64,000 nt of DNA from Tunturibacter empetritectus. GTDB lineage: Bacteria > Acidobacteriota > Terriglobia > Terriglobales > Acidobacteriaceae. A program made the position numbers and the translations under genes. The notes beneath the pieces were generated by a model that worked only from the letters and a program-made list of their open reading frames with translations, did no database searches and had not been told where the DNA came from. Positions 46,265 through 55,979 of this stretch are shown piece by piece. Position 1 is the stretch's first letter. Each line of letters opens with the position of its first letter. The stretch lies in NCBI RefSeq assembly GCF_040358985.1, contig NZ_CP132932.1, forward strand, positions 3,410,001 through 3,474,000. The letters run 5' to 3'.

Positions 46265-46636
46265 ATGAAGCGAGTTCTGGTGGTTGATGATGACCGTTTG
46301 GTGGCCGATACGCTGACTCTCATCTTTGAGAGGAGCGGTTTCAAGGCAAAGGCCGCTTACTCCGCAGATCAGGGATTGGAATACTCTCGCGACTTTGAGC
46401 CAAATCTTCTTCTGTGCGACGTATCGATGCCTGGGCGGGATGGACTTTCGCTGGTGAACGATGTGACGCGGGAGTTGCCGGCATGTCGGATCCTTATGCT
46501 GACCGGTTTTTACTCCAATCTGAAGAGTGTGCGGGAGCGGGCCAGTACTTTGTCGCGGCCTGTAGGCATTCTTACCAAGCCGTGTCAGCCTTCGGAGCTT
46601 CTGCGTGAGGCTGCCGCGCTGCTGGCGACTGCTTGA
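46265..46636 (+). CDS. Single-domain response regulator
   Basis: A 123-residue receiver domain with nothing attached. The acidic pocket VDDD (residues 7-10), the phosphoacceptor Asp52 in LLCDVSMPG, Thr80 and Lys105 in LTKPCQP are all present. GGAGG precedes the ATG. Without an output domain it must act by protein contacts. No histidine kinase is adjacent, and the partner cannot be inferred. DUF2905 starts 12 bp after the stop. Confidence 0.92.
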   Translation: MKRVLVVDDDRLVADTLTLIFERSGFKAKAAYSADQGLEYSRDFEPNLLLCDVSMPGRDGLSLVNDVTRELPACRILMLTGFYSNLKSVRERASTLSRPVGILTKPCQPSELLREAAALLATA

Positions 46637-46648
46637 GAGTGGTGCAGC

Positions 46649-46873
46649 ATGTCTGAGCTGGGCCGTACTCTTGTCATCCTCGGGCTGCTGCTGGCTTTGG
46701 CAGGTGCCCTCATCCTTGGGTTGAATCGCCTGAATCTTCCTCTTGGGCGTCTTCCCGGTGACTTTAGCTGGCGGGGGAGGGGATGGTCGGTTTCATTTCC
46801 AATTGCAACTTCAATTCTGATTAGTGTTCTTTTAAGCGTACTTCTTTGGGTCATGGGACGGCTGCGCCGCTGA
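46649..46873 (+). CDS. DUF2905 family small membrane protein
   Basis: A 74-residue protein with two membrane helices separated by the family's loop LNLPLGRLPGDFSWRGRGWS. This is characteristic of DUF2905. Function unknown. It is packed between the response regulator and xseA and may be in the same transcript. Confidence 0.85.
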   Translation: MSELGRTLVILGLLLALAGALILGLNRLNLPLGRLPGDFSWRGRGWSVSFPIATSILISVLLSVLLWVMGRLRR

Positions 46874-46913
46874 CAGTCTACTTGGCTGCGCTGCGATGCT
46901 AGACTCAGGCAAG

Positions 46914-48551
46914 ATGTCCGAAAGGGAAGACAATCCGCCGACACTGGCCAGCCTGCGAGCGCGGCGAGGGAAGGTTCGGACCGAAAGAAGGTCGTCGTCG
47001 AAGGCCTCGACAATTCCGGTGCCGGATACGTTGTTTCAATCGGAGCTATTCTCCCTTTATGAAGAAGACAGTGCGTTAGCGGTTGCTTCTGTTGAGCCGG
47101 TTTCTGGCAGCGAAGAGTCTGGCAAGATTGCGATAGAGCCAGCTCGGCGAAGAATCTCTGGCGTGAGCGAACCAGCGATGGAGCGCCATATCTGGAGCGT
47201 TCGCGCGCTGGTGATGAACGCAAGACAGCAGATTGAGACGACCTATAGCGATCTCTGGGTCGAAGGTGAGATCTCCAACTGCAGGCCGGCACCCTCTGGC
47301 CACATTTACTTTACGCTGAAGGATGGCGAGGCTCAGTTGCCGGTAGTGCTCTTTCGCCGCCAGGCAGGACTGTTGCGCTTCCGGCCTGCAGATGGGCTTG
47401 CGGTTCTGGTTAGGGGCCGTGTCTCAGTGTATGAGAGCCGAGGGCAGCTCCAGCTCATTGGGGAGACGATGGAGCCCCGCGGCGCCGGTGCGCTGCAGCT
47501 TGCGTTTGAACAACTGAAGGCGCGATTGCTGTCAGAAGGACTCTTCGACGCGGCGCGTAAACGCCAGCTGCCCTCGTTTCCGAAGTGCATTGGCATCGTT
47601 ACTTCGCTGTCCGGCGCGGTCATTCGTGACATCGTTACGGTCGTTCGCCGTCGTCATGCGCGGCTGAATCTGCTGATATATCCCGCTACGATGCAAGGTG
47701 CTTCCAGTCCGGAATCTGTTGTTGGGGGAATCCGCTGGTTCAACGCCAACTCCTCGCTGGTTGATGCGATTGTGATTGCCAGGGGTGGCGGCTCAATGGA
47801 AGATCTTGCCGGCTTCAATGACGAGGCGCTGGCGCGCGCGATTGCGGCGTCCGCACTTCCTGTGGTCTCGGCAATTGGCCACGAGACCGACTTCACGATT
47901 GCTGATTTCGTCGCGGACCTTCGGGCGCCGACGCCGTCGGCTGCTGCTGAATTGATTACTTCCGCTCAACATCGCATCGAAGACCAGGTCGCTGCGCTGG
48001 GCGCAAGAGTGCTGCGGGCCGGAAGATTCCATCTGATGCATGCGCGGCAGCGCTACGCACGACTCTCAGCGGAGGCAGTGTTAAATAGACTGCGAGATGC
48101 TGTCAGCCGGAGGGATCAGCGGCTCGACGAACTCCGCTTTCGTCTTGACGCCGCTGTACAACAACGTCTTCGTGTTCCCGCCCAACGGCTGAATGTGGTG
48201 AGCGACCGACTCCGCCGCCAGGATATCTCCGTTCGAATCGCAGCTACGGGCAATCATTTGCTGGCTGACACGCTGCGGTTGCAGCGTGTTGCAATGGAGA
48301 GCATTGTCGGCCGGCGTACACGGCTTGAAAGGGCTTCGACGAGGCTTGATGTCCTGTCGCCGCTCGCCGTTTTGTCACGCGGCTATGCCCTGGTGTACCT
48401 GCAAAGCGGCGCTGGAGACAGCACGTTGCTGCGTTCTTCTGCAGATGCTACGCCGGGCCAGACTATACGTGCGCGGCTTGCGCATGGGACGCTAAAAGCC
48501 AAAATAACTCAAACTGATACGGACGAAGTAACGGAGACCGGCAAGTTATGA
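46914..48551 (+). CDS. xseA: Exodeoxyribonuclease VII large subunit
   Basis: About 545 residues from the ATG at 46914 (the in-frame ATG at 46896 is possible). The XseA core begins near residue 88 with the OB-fold (WSVRALVMNARQQIETTYSD; WVEGEISNCRPAPSGHIYFT) and the catalytic domain: GIVTSLSGAVIRDIVTVVRR, VIARGGGSMEDLAGFNDE, VSAIGHETDFTIADFVADLRAPTPS. The N-terminal 85 residues are a non-conserved polar extension, so it is longer than E. coli XseA (456). xseB is not adjacent. The stop overlaps glmM (ATGA). Confidence 0.95.
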   Translation: MSEREDNPPTLASLRARRGKVRTERRSSSKASTIPVPDTLFQSELFSLYEEDSALAVASVEPVSGSEESGKIAIEPARRRISGVSEPAMERHIWSVRALVMNARQQIETTYSDLWVEGEISNCRPAPSGHIYFTLKDGEAQLPVVLFRRQAGLLRFRPADGLAVLVRGRVSVYESRGQLQLIGETMEPRGAGALQLAFEQLKARLLSEGLFDAARKRQLPSFPKCIGIVTSLSGAVIRDIVTVVRRRHARLNLLIYPATMQGASSPESVVGGIRWFNANSSLVDAIVIARGGGSMEDLAGFNDEALARAIAASALPVVSAIGHETDFTIADFVADLRAPTPSAAAELITSAQHRIEDQVAALGARVLRAGRFHLMHARQRYARLSAEAVLNRLRDAVSRRDQRLDELRFRLDAAVQQRLRVPAQRLNVVSDRLRRQDISVRIAATGNHLLADTLRLQRVAMESIVGRRTRLERASTRLDVLSPLAVLSRGYALVYLQSGAGDSTLLRSSADATPGQTIRARLAHGTLKAKITQTDTDEVTETGKL

Positions 48552-49894
48552 AGAAGCTCTTTGGAACCGATGGCATCCGCGCTGTCGCTGGGCAGTCACC
48601 CCTCGATGCGACCACGGTATACGCTATCGGGCTTGCCCTGGCGCATATTCTTGGCGTGAAGACTCCGAGACCCCGCGTGTTGCTCGGTATGGATACTCGC
48701 GAGTCGAGCGGGTGGATTGCCGCAACGCTGACTGCCGGGCTGGACGCGGGCGGAGCATCTGTTGAGAGCGCTGGTGTGATTACGACTCCGGCGATTGCAT
48801 TCCTCACACATACCCATGGCTTTGCAGCTGGCGTCGTCATCTCGGCCTCGCACAATCCGTGGCAGGACAACGGCATCAAACTCTTTGGGCCGGATGGTTA
48901 TAAGCTCCCGGATGCGGTTGAGCTTGCGATCGAAGAAGAGATCTTCCGTCAACTTGCTGTGTCAACGAATGCTCCGCAAAGGACTGAACCGCCTGCGGTG
49001 AATGAGACCGATCGCGCAGAGTACGTCCGCTATCTGCTGGCGTCTGCTCCTGAGTTGTCACTGGATGGGAAGCGGATCGTGATCGATTGCGCCAACGGAG
49101 CTGCTTCGTCGGTCGCGCCTCAGTTATTCTCCGACCTGGGCGGAGAGGTTTTGATCACTCATGCCAGTCCCGACGGAAGAAATATCAATGAGGCTTGCGG
49201 GGCGTTGCATCCTGAGATTGTTGCCGAACAGGTGAAGAACTGCAAGGCGTCGATGGGGATTACGTTTGATGGGGATGCCGACCGAGCGCTCTTTGCAGAT
49301 GAGCATGGCCAGGTTGTGAATGGGGATGCCGTCCTGCTGTTGGCGGCACGCGATCTGCAACGCCGCGGACTTTTGACGAACTCGACGGTGGTTGCGACGA
49401 CGATGTCCAATATGGGGCTTGAGGCGGCGCTGAAACGCAGCGGGATCGAGATGCTACGTGCCGCGGTAGGCGACAAGTATGTTCTTGAGCAGATGATTGC
49501 GACCGGTGCGGCTCTGGGAGGAGAACAGTCCGGCCATATTATCTTTAGCGGACGCAGCACGACGGGGGATGGGCTGCTGACGGCGCTGCTGTTGCTGGAT
49601 GTCGTCCATCGGAGCGGGAGGTCTTTGGCCGAGCTTGTAGCAGATCTGAAGGTGTTTCCGCAGGTGATTGTGAACGTCAAAGTACGCGAGAAGAGACCGC
49701 TTGAGGAGATTCCGAATGTGGCTGCAGCGATTCGCGCCGCCGAGTTCGAACTGGCTGATTCGGGCCGAGTGGTGATTCGTTATAGCGGCACCGAGGCTTT
49801 GGCTCGCGTGATGATCGAAGCGGAATCTGAGCCTCTGATGCGGCATCATGCCGATACGATTGCGGCCGCGATAAGGACCGAGATCGGGATCTGA
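48548..49894 (+). CDS. glmM: Phosphoglucosamine mutase
   Basis: A 448-residue enzyme that interconverts glucosamine-6-P and glucosamine-1-P for peptidoglycan precursor synthesis. It starts MKKLFGTDGIRAVAG. It has the phosphoserine loop VVISASHNPWQDNGIKLFG near residue 101, the metal site FDGDADRALF and the sugar-recognition GGEQSGHII and RYSGTEALARVM. Its start codon overlaps the xseA stop, with GGAGA upstream, so translation is coupled. Confidence 0.96.
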   Translation: MKKLFGTDGIRAVAGQSPLDATTVYAIGLALAHILGVKTPRPRVLLGMDTRESSGWIAATLTAGLDAGGASVESAGVITTPAIAFLTHTHGFAAGVVISASHNPWQDNGIKLFGPDGYKLPDAVELAIEEEIFRQLAVSTNAPQRTEPPAVNETDRAEYVRYLLASAPELSLDGKRIVIDCANGAASSVAPQLFSDLGGEVLITHASPDGRNINEACGALHPEIVAEQVKNCKASMGITFDGDADRALFADEHGQVVNGDAVLLLAARDLQRRGLLTNSTVVATTMSNMGLEAALKRSGIEMLRAAVGDKYVLEQMIATGAALGGEQSGHIIFSGRSTTGDGLLTALLLLDVVHRSGRSLAELVADLKVFPQVIVNVKVREKRPLEEIPNVAAAIRAAEFELADSGRVVIRYSGTEALARVMIEAESEPLMRHHADTIAAAIRTEIGI

Positions 49895-50225
49895 GGGACT
49901 GGATCTAACCAATTGCGGCGAGAAGTTTAGTAACCCGAGCTGGTTTGAGGGTTCTTCCGGAGAGTGGTAACTTTATGCCGCCGAACTTGTCTGATGAGCG
50001 ATGAATAAGGGCAGCTTTTTCTGGAATATCTGTTTGTCTTTCGAACATCAATAGCAGAGAGGCTGGTGTTGGAACTATAGATTTGTGTAAGCTGCCGGGG
50101 ATCTTCGTTAAAATTGTAGGAATGTTGAAGGTTTTTCGACCTTCACTCCTCAGCGCAATATCTGTAACGGGAATGAATAGTAGTCTGGTCTGGCGGGAAC
50201 AAACAGCGATGCAAGGAGTATGCAG
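49895..50225. other. Intergenic region before pgi
   Basis: About 330 bp with no convincing frame on either strand. The far end carries the pgi ribosome site (AAGGAG). A promoter for pgi-gnd-zwf is expected here; I could not fix a consensus. Confidence 0.4.
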
Positions 50226-51860
50226 ATGACGACGAAATTGACGCCGCTTAGCGAGCGTTCGGCATGGAAGGCGCTGAGTGCGCATCATCAGAAGATTGGA
50301 GACACGCAGCTGAAACAACTATTTGCGGAGGATCCTGGGCGGGGAGAGCGGTTTACCCTTGAGGCTGCGGGCATCTTTCTCGACTACTCGAAGAATCGCA
50401 TTACGGACGAGACGCTGAAACTTCTGCTTCAGTTAGCGGAGGAGTCGGGGTTGAGGGAGCGGATCGACGCCATGTTCCGCGGGGACAAGATCAATATCAC
50501 CGAGAACCGGGCTGTGCTGCATGTTGCGTTGCGCGCGCCGCAGGGTGAGAAGATCGTCGTTGATGGTGAGGATGTTGTGCCGGGGGTTCATGCGGTACTG
50601 GACAAGATGGCGGCCTTCGCGGATAGGGTTCGGAGTGGGGCGTGGAAGGGGCATACCGGCAAGCGAATCAAGAACGTCATCAATATAGGGATTGGCGGTT
50701 CGGATCTTGGGCCGGTGATGGCGTATGAGGCGTTGAAGCACTATAGCCAGCGCGATATTACCTTCCGGTTTGTCTCAAATGTGGATGGGACGGACTTCGT
50801 CGAGGCAGTGCAGGATCTGAATGCAGATGAGACGCTGTTTCTCGTCGCTTCGAAGACTTTTACAACGCTGGAGACGATGACGAATGCGCATTCGGCGAGG
50901 GATTGGTCGCTGGCTGGACTGGGTGGCGATGAGAAAGCTGTTGCAAAGCACTTTGTCGCGATCTCGACGAATGCGAAGGAGGTTGCGAAGTTCGGCATTG
51001 ACACGGCGAATATGTTTGAGTTCTGGGATTGGGTCGGCGGCCGCTACTCGATGGATTCGGCGATCGGGCTATCGACGATGCTGGCGATCGGACCGGATAA
51101 CTTTCGCGCGATGCTGGATGGGTTTCATCAGATGGATGAGCACTTCCGCACCGCACCCTTCGCCAGCAATCTGCCAGTTTTGCTGGGGCTGCTGACGGTC
51201 TGGTATACGGATTTCTTCGATGCGCAGACGGTTGCGGTTCTGCCCTATGAACAGTACCTGAAAAGGTTTCCGGCGTATCTACAGCAGTTGACGATGGAGA
51301 GCAATGGCAAGCACGTGACGCTCGATGGAGAGCGCGTTGCTACAGTGACTGGGCCGATCTACTGGGGCGAACCTGGGACTAACGGACAGCACTCGTTTTA
51401 TCAGCTGATCCATCAAGGGACGCGGTTGATCCCCTGCGATTTTATTGGATTTTATAAGACGCTCAATCCGCTGGGCCAGCATCATGACATGCTGATGGCG
51501 AACGTGTTCGCGCAGGCTGAGGCGCTGGCGTTCGGCAAGACTGCGGAGCAGGTCAAGGCTGAGGGGACGCCGGACTGGCTGGTTCCGCATAGGGTGTTCG
51601 AAGGCAATCGTCCGTCGAATACGATTCTTGCGGATCAACTGACCCCGGAGGTGCTGGGTAAGTTGATCGCTCTTTATGAGCATGCGGTGTTCACGCAGGG
51701 TACTATCTGGAGCATCGACTCGTTCGATCAATGGGGGGTTGAGCTTGGCAAGGTGCTGGCGCAGAAGATTATTGGAGAGCTGGAGAGCAAGACGGAGCCC
51801 GCGCTTTCGCATGATACTTCTACGACGAATTTGATTCGGAGATATAGGAAGAACAAATAA
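50226..51860 (+). CDS. pgi: Glucose-6-phosphate isomerase
   Basis: About 544 residues. The ATG at 50226 is chosen over 50220 because AAGGAG sits at correct spacing only for the second. The Pgi signatures are complete: [58 protein letters not shown] and the catalytic region [19 protein letters not shown], ending [14 protein letters not shown]. It links glycolysis to the pentose phosphate genes that follow. Likely first gene of pgi-gnd-zwf. Confidence 0.97.
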   Translation: MTTKLTPLSERSAWKALSAHHQKIGDTQLKQLFAEDPGRGERFTLEAAGIFLDYSKNRITDETLKLLLQLAEESGLRERIDAMFRGDKINITENRAVLHVALRAPQGEKIVVDGEDVVPGVHAVLDKMAAFADRVRSGAWKGHTGKRIKNVINIGIGGSDLGPVMAYEALKHYSQRDITFRFVSNVDGTDFVEAVQDLNADETLFLVASKTFTTLETMTNAHSARDWSLAGLGGDEKAVAKHFVAISTNAKEVAKFGIDTANMFEFWDWVGGRYSMDSAIGLSTMLAIGPDNFRAMLDGFHQMDEHFRTAPFASNLPVLLGLLTVWYTDFFDAQTVAVLPYEQYLKRFPAYLQQLTMESNGKHVTLDGERVATVTGPIYWGEPGTNGQHSFYQLIHQGTRLIPCDFIGFYKTLNPLGQHHDMLMANVFAQAEALAFGKTAEQVKAEGTPDWLVPHRVFEGNRPSNTILADQLTPEVLGKLIALYEHAVFTQGTIWSIDSFDQWGVELGKVLAQKIIGELESKTEPALSHDTSTTNLIRRYRKNK

Positions 51861-51941
51861 GGCCCGGCGGCTGCGGTTGCAAGAAAACTCTGCACCGTTT
51901 TTGATGTTCAGTGAACCAATAACTATTGGAGGGAGCGTTAA

Positions 51942-52964
51942 ATGCAACTTGGAATGATAGGCCTGGGCAGAATGGGAGCCAACATGGTGAAGCGGTTGGC
52001 CAAGAATGGGCATGAATGCGTTGTCTTCGACAGGTCGCAACAGGCTGTCTCTGATCTTGCGAAGGAGAAGGGCGTCACGGGGGGAAGTTCGCTTGAGGAC
52101 TTTGTGAGCAAGCTATCCAAGCCGCGCGCTATCTGGCTGATGATTCCTGCGGGAGTGGTCGAGCAGACAATTGCGGAGATCGTGCCGCATCTTGAGAAGG
52201 ACGACATCCTGATTGACGGTGGAAACTCGTACTACATTGACGACATTCGGCGATCCAAAGAGCTTGAGCCTAAGGGGATTCAGTATGTGGATGTGGGCAC
52301 GAGCGGAGGCGTTTGGGGCCTGGAGCGCGGCTACTGCATGATGATCGGCGGCCCAAAGTCGGTGGTGGAGCATCTTGACCCGATCTTCAAGACGATTGCC
52401 CCTGGTATAGGCGATATTCCGAAGACCCCTGGCCGTGAGAAGGTTGGGGGGACGGCGGAACAGGGTTATCTGCACTGCGGTGAAAGCGGCGGCGGACACT
52501 TCGTCAAGATGGTACATAACGGAATTGAGTATGGGATGATGGCGGCTTACGCAGAAGGATTAGGCGTGTTGAAGGCTGCCAATATCGGCAAGCACACGGC
52601 AGAGATCGATGCTGAGACGACACCGTTGCGCGATCCTGAACACTATCTTTACGACTTCAACCTGCCTGATGTTGCCGAGGTGTGGCGTCGCGGGAGCGTG
52701 ATTGCTTCATGGCTGCTGGATCTCACGGCGTCTGCGCTGATTGTGGACCCTGAGCTTTCGAAGTATGGCGGAAGGGTTTCGGATTCGGGTGAGGGCCGCT
52801 GGACAATCAAGGCTGCGATCGATGAAGGCGTTCCAACTCCGGTGCTGACGACGGCTCTTTATTCGCGGTTCAGTTCGCGGGGAGAAGCTGACTTCTCAAA
52901 TAAGCTTTTGTCTGCGATGCGCTTTGCCTTTGGCGGCCATCTTGAGAAGCCGCACGAAAAATAG
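51942..52964 (+). CDS. gnd: 6-phosphogluconate dehydrogenase, short (GndA/YqeC-like) form
   Basis: A 340-residue decarboxylating dehydrogenase making ribulose-5-P. GMIGLGRMGANMVKRL is the NAD(P) site; ILIDGGNSYYIDD, YVDVGTSGGVWGLERGYCMM and the substrate site GGGHFVKMVHNGIEYGMM are intact. At 340 residues it is the short form, often NAD-preferring, unlike the 470-residue E. coli Gnd. GGAGGGAGCGTTAA precedes the ATG. It lies 81 bp after pgi and 23 bp before zwf. Confidence 0.96.
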   Translation: MQLGMIGLGRMGANMVKRLAKNGHECVVFDRSQQAVSDLAKEKGVTGGSSLEDFVSKLSKPRAIWLMIPAGVVEQTIAEIVPHLEKDDILIDGGNSYYIDDIRRSKELEPKGIQYVDVGTSGGVWGLERGYCMMIGGPKSVVEHLDPIFKTIAPGIGDIPKTPGREKVGGTAEQGYLHCGESGGGHFVKMVHNGIEYGMMAAYAEGLGVLKAANIGKHTAEIDAETTPLRDPEHYLYDFNLPDVAEVWRRGSVIASWLLDLTASALIVDPELSKYGGRVSDSGEGRWTIKAAIDEGVPTPVLTTALYSRFSSRGEADFSNKLLSAMRFAFGGHLEKPHEK

Positions 52965-52987
52965 TCTGGACTTGAAGGAGAAAACTC

Positions 52988-54394
52988 GTGAGTCAAACTC
53001 ATTCCGATGCACTGGTATTTTTTGGTGCGACCGGCGACCTCGCTTACAAGAAGATCTTTCCTGCGCTTCAGTCGATGGTGAAGCGGGGCACGCTGAATGT
53101 TCCAGTGATTGGTGTTGCAAAGGCTGGCTGGAATCTCGATCAGTTCAAAGCGCGTGCTCAAGACAGTCTCGAAAAGCACGGGGGACTGGATCCTGACGCA
53201 TGGGCGAAGATGAGTGCGCTGCTGCAGTATGTCGACGGGGACTACGTGGATCCGTCGACGTTTGTTGCAGTGCGGAAGGCTCTCGGTTCGTCGGAGCGGC
53301 CAGCTCATTATCTGGCGATTCCTCCTTCTTTGTTCGAGGAGGTAGTCGAACAACTTGTTAAGTCTGGCTCGGCGAAGGGCGCTCGAATGATTGTGGAGAA
53401 GCCGTTCGGACATGATCTGGCTTCAGCGCAAGAGCTGAACCGGATTTTGCTCTCGGCGTTTCCAGAGTCTTCAATCTTTCGCATCGATCACTATCTTGCG
53501 AAAGGACCGGTCCATAATATGGTGTCCTTTCGCTTTTCGAATACGTTCCTGGAGCCTATCTGGAACCGCGATTATGTTGAGAGTGTTCAGATCACGATGG
53601 CGGAGGACTTTGGCGTGCAGGGGCGCGGGGCTTTCTATGACCAGACTGGTGCGATTCGCGACGTGATTCAGAACCACATCTTTCAGGTGATGTGTAATCT
53701 TGCGATGGAGTGTCCTGCGCGCGGTGATGCGGAATCGATGCGCGACGAGAAGGTGAAGGTATTAAAGGCTATTCCTCCGATTGAAGCGAAGGATCTGGTT
53801 CGTGGACAGTTTCGCGGCTATCTGGAGGAGAAGGGCGTTGCGCCGAACTCGAAAGTCGAGACGTTTGCTTGCCTGAAGCTTGAGATTAAATCGTGGCGGT
53901 GGGATGGCGTTCCTTTTTACATTCGTGCGGGGAAAAACCTTCCGGTGACATGCATGGAGGTGATGGCGCGGTTTCGCAAACCACCGACGACGAACATCAC
54001 AGAGCCGAATACGGCGCAAAATTATATGCGCTTCCGCATCAGTCCCGAGATGACGGTTGCGATGTCGGTTTCCATCGCGAACGAACTGGAGGGCACTGGG
54101 CGCGAGTCGGTGGAACTGATTGCCAGCCGCCATCCGAGCCCACAGGAGATGGAGGCCTATGAGCGGGTGCTGACCGATGCGATCGCGGGTGATGCAACGC
54201 TCTTCGCGCGGCAGGACTACGTTGAAGAAGCCTGGCGTATTGTTGATCCTGTTCTTAAGGAGGACACGCCGGTTTATGTTTACGAGCCGCATACGTGGGG
54301 ACCGCCAGAAGCTGGAAAAAATATCGTTCCGTGCTGCGGGTGGGATACGCCGCTTGCTCATGAACCGGATGACTTTAGAGTCGTCGGCAGGTAG
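52988..54394 (+). CDS. zwf: Glucose-6-phosphate dehydrogenase
   Basis: A 468-residue NADP-dependent enzyme opening the oxidative pentose phosphate pathway. The Rossmann start [31 protein letters not shown] and [14 protein letters not shown] are present. The active-site signature is [13 protein letters not shown], where most enzymes have RIDHYLGKE; the catalytic His and the Lys are kept. The GTG start follows GAAGGAGAAAACTC. It is the last gene of the pgi-gnd-zwf set and a terminator follows. Confidence 0.95.
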   Translation: MSQTHSDALVFFGATGDLAYKKIFPALQSMVKRGTLNVPVIGVAKAGWNLDQFKARAQDSLEKHGGLDPDAWAKMSALLQYVDGDYVDPSTFVAVRKALGSSERPAHYLAIPPSLFEEVVEQLVKSGSAKGARMIVEKPFGHDLASAQELNRILLSAFPESSIFRIDHYLAKGPVHNMVSFRFSNTFLEPIWNRDYVESVQITMAEDFGVQGRGAFYDQTGAIRDVIQNHIFQVMCNLAMECPARGDAESMRDEKVKVLKAIPPIEAKDLVRGQFRGYLEEKGVAPNSKVETFACLKLEIKSWRWDGVPFYIRAGKNLPVTCMEVMARFRKPPTTNITEPNTAQNYMRFRISPEMTVAMSVSIANELEGTGRESVELIASRHPSPQEMEAYERVLTDAIAGDATLFARQDYVEEAWRIVDPVLKEDTPVYVYEPHTWGPPEAGKNIVPCCGWDTPLAHEPDDFRVVGR

Positions 54395-54411
54395 CCCTTT
54401 CACGACGCAAG

Positions 54412-54440
54412 AAGCCCCGGTGATTCCGGGGCTTTTCTAT
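54412..54440 (+). terminator. Intrinsic terminator after zwf
   Basis: AAGCCCCGG (54412-54420) pairs with CCGGGGCTT (54426-54434), followed by TTCTATTT. Its position between convergent genes suits both. Confidence 0.85.
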
Positions 54441-54462
54441 TTCAGCGGCGAATAGTGTGCGC

Positions 54463-55221
54463 CTACGATGCGCGAGTTACGGTGATTCCGAGTTTTTCAT
54501 ACGGTCGTAAGACTGATTTTTCTATAGACCGTTCTGTGACGATGCCGCTGATCTCCGTGAAAGGGACGACGACGTATGGAGAGGCTGCATTGAGCTTCTC
54601 GGAGGAGGCGAGCACTATGGTCTCTGCCGCGGCGTGGCTCAATGCGCGTTTTACCGCCGCCTCTTCGTAGTCGCCTGTGGTGAGGCCGGTTTTTGGGTGT
54701 ATGCCGGTTACTCCCATGAAGTAGATGTCGGCGTGGATTTGAGCAATTGTCTCGATGGCTGCAGCCCCGACGGCGACGACGGAGTGCCTGAAGAGGCGTC
54801 CTCCAATAAGGATCACTTCAACGTTAAGGTGGTGGATGAGTTCGAGAGCGATGGTCGGACTATGGGTGATGATGGTCGCTTTGAGGTCTAAGGGAAGGTG
54901 GCGTGGAATCTGCCTTGCAGTGGTGCCGCCATCGAGGATTACGACTTGTCCGGGCTGAATCATCTTTGCCGCAGCGCGACCGATTGCTACTTTTCCATCA
55001 GAAGCGATTCGTTCCCGTCCGGCAAAGTCTGCCACCGCGGGGGAGGCAGGGAGGGCTCCGCCGTGGACGCGCTGAAGAAGTCCCTGCTGGGCCATCTCCC
55101 GCAGGTCGCGTCGGATGGTGTCTTCTGAGACACCCATAGCGCGACTGACTTCTTTTGCGATAATCTGTCCGTTCTTTTTGAGAATCGAGAGGAGCTGTTG
55201 TTTTCTGTGATCGGTTAGCAT
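54463..55221 (-). CDS. DeoR-family transcriptional regulator
   Basis: A 252-residue regulator. The N-terminal DeoR helix-turn-helix is typical (RKQQLLSILKKNGQIIAKEV; GVSEDTIRRDLREMAQQGLLQRVHGG). The C-terminal effector domain binds a sugar phosphate (GQVVILDGGTTARQIPRHLP; GVTGIHPKTGLTTGDYEEAAVKRAL). It lies between zwf and a divergent nudK-like gene and is the natural candidate for controlling sugar genes here. No ribosome site is visible, and three phased CACGA repeats lie directly upstream of its start. Confidence 0.93.
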   Translation of the reverse strand: MLTDHRKQQLLSILKKNGQIIAKEVSRAMGVSEDTIRRDLREMAQQGLLQRVHGGALPASPAVADFAGRERIASDGKVAIGRAAAKMIQPGQVVILDGGTTARQIPRHLPLDLKATIITHSPTIALELIHHLNVEVILIGGRLFRHSVVAVGAAAIETIAQIHADIYFMGVTGIHPKTGLTTGDYEEAAVKRALSHAAAETIVLASSEKLNAASPYVVVPFTEISGIVTERSIEKSVLRPYEKLGITVTRAS

Positions 55222-55223
55222 TG

Positions 55224-55260
55224 TTCACGATATTACTTGACTTTGCACGAAAATGCACGA
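55224..55260. promoter_or_regulatory. Phased direct repeats between deoR and the NudK-like gene
   Basis: TTCACGA (55224-55230), TGCACGA (55244-55250) and TGCACGA (55254-55260) sit at offsets of exactly 20 and 10 bp, that is on one helix face. The layout is expected for a DeoR-type operator controlling both directions. Confidence 0.65.
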
Positions 55261-55272
55261 TAACGTTTCAGC

Positions 55273-55911
55273 ATGATTGAATTTCTTAAAGCGCCTTCCA
55301 TGAAAGAGCGCGTGCGGATCACGAAGGTCGAGACGCTCTCGGACGATTGGTATGTGTTGAAGAAGACTACTTTTGAACTGCAACGGAGCGATGGAACCTG
55401 GCAGCAGCAGAGCAGGGAGACCTACGACCGGGGCAATGGCGCGACGATCCTGCTGTACAACCTTGAGCGGCGAACGGTTGTGTTAACACGACAGTTTCGC
55501 TTTCCGGCTTTTGTGAATGGACACTCCGGGATGCTAATAGAGACGGCGGCCGGCCTTTTGGATAAAGCGAGCCCTGAAGACAGAATCAAGGCTGAGGTGG
55601 AGGAGGAGACAGGGTATCGCGTCGATCATGTGCGGAAGATCTTTGAAGCCTTTATGAGTCCAGGCTCGGTGACCGAAAAGCTCTACTTCTTCCTAGCGGA
55701 GTATAACTGCGGGAGTCGGGTAGCGCAGGGAGGCGGCAACTTCAACGAGGGGGAGGATATTGAGGTGCTGGAGCTTTCGATTGAAGATGCGATGGCGGCG
55801 ATCGGGCGGGGTGAAATCGCGGACGGCAAGACCATCATGCTGTTGCAGTATGCCTATATTCATTTGTTCAGTAAACAGAACGGACGATCTGGGTTGCCTG
55901 ATTCGCTGTGA
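55273..55911 (+). CDS. NUDIX hydrolase, NudK-like
   Basis: A 212-residue protein with the Nudix box region [20 protein letters not shown] then ETGYRV (residues about 91-116), the Gx5Ex7REUxEExGU pattern with a Lys/Ala change at the RE position. The start [20 protein letters not shown] matches GDP-mannose pyrophosphatase NudK. It hydrolyses a nucleoside-diphosphate sugar or ADP-ribose-type substrate; which one is not decidable. ATG at 55300 is an alternative that fits the family start better. Control by the divergent DeoR protein is likely. Confidence 0.88.
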   Translation: MIEFLKAPSMKERVRITKVETLSDDWYVLKKTTFELQRSDGTWQQQSRETYDRGNGATILLYNLERRTVVLTRQFRFPAFVNGHSGMLIETAAGLLDKASPEDRIKAEVEEETGYRVDHVRKIFEAFMSPGSVTEKLYFFLAEYNCGSRVAQGGGNFNEGEDIEVLELSIEDAMAAIGRGEIADGKTIMLLQYAYIHLFSKQNGRSGLPDSL

Positions 55912-55979
55912 CAGGAATCGGCGAGGAGGACTACAATTTCGAGCGCGGTGAAGGTAAGGATCTCGAGGGAGTGGACACT

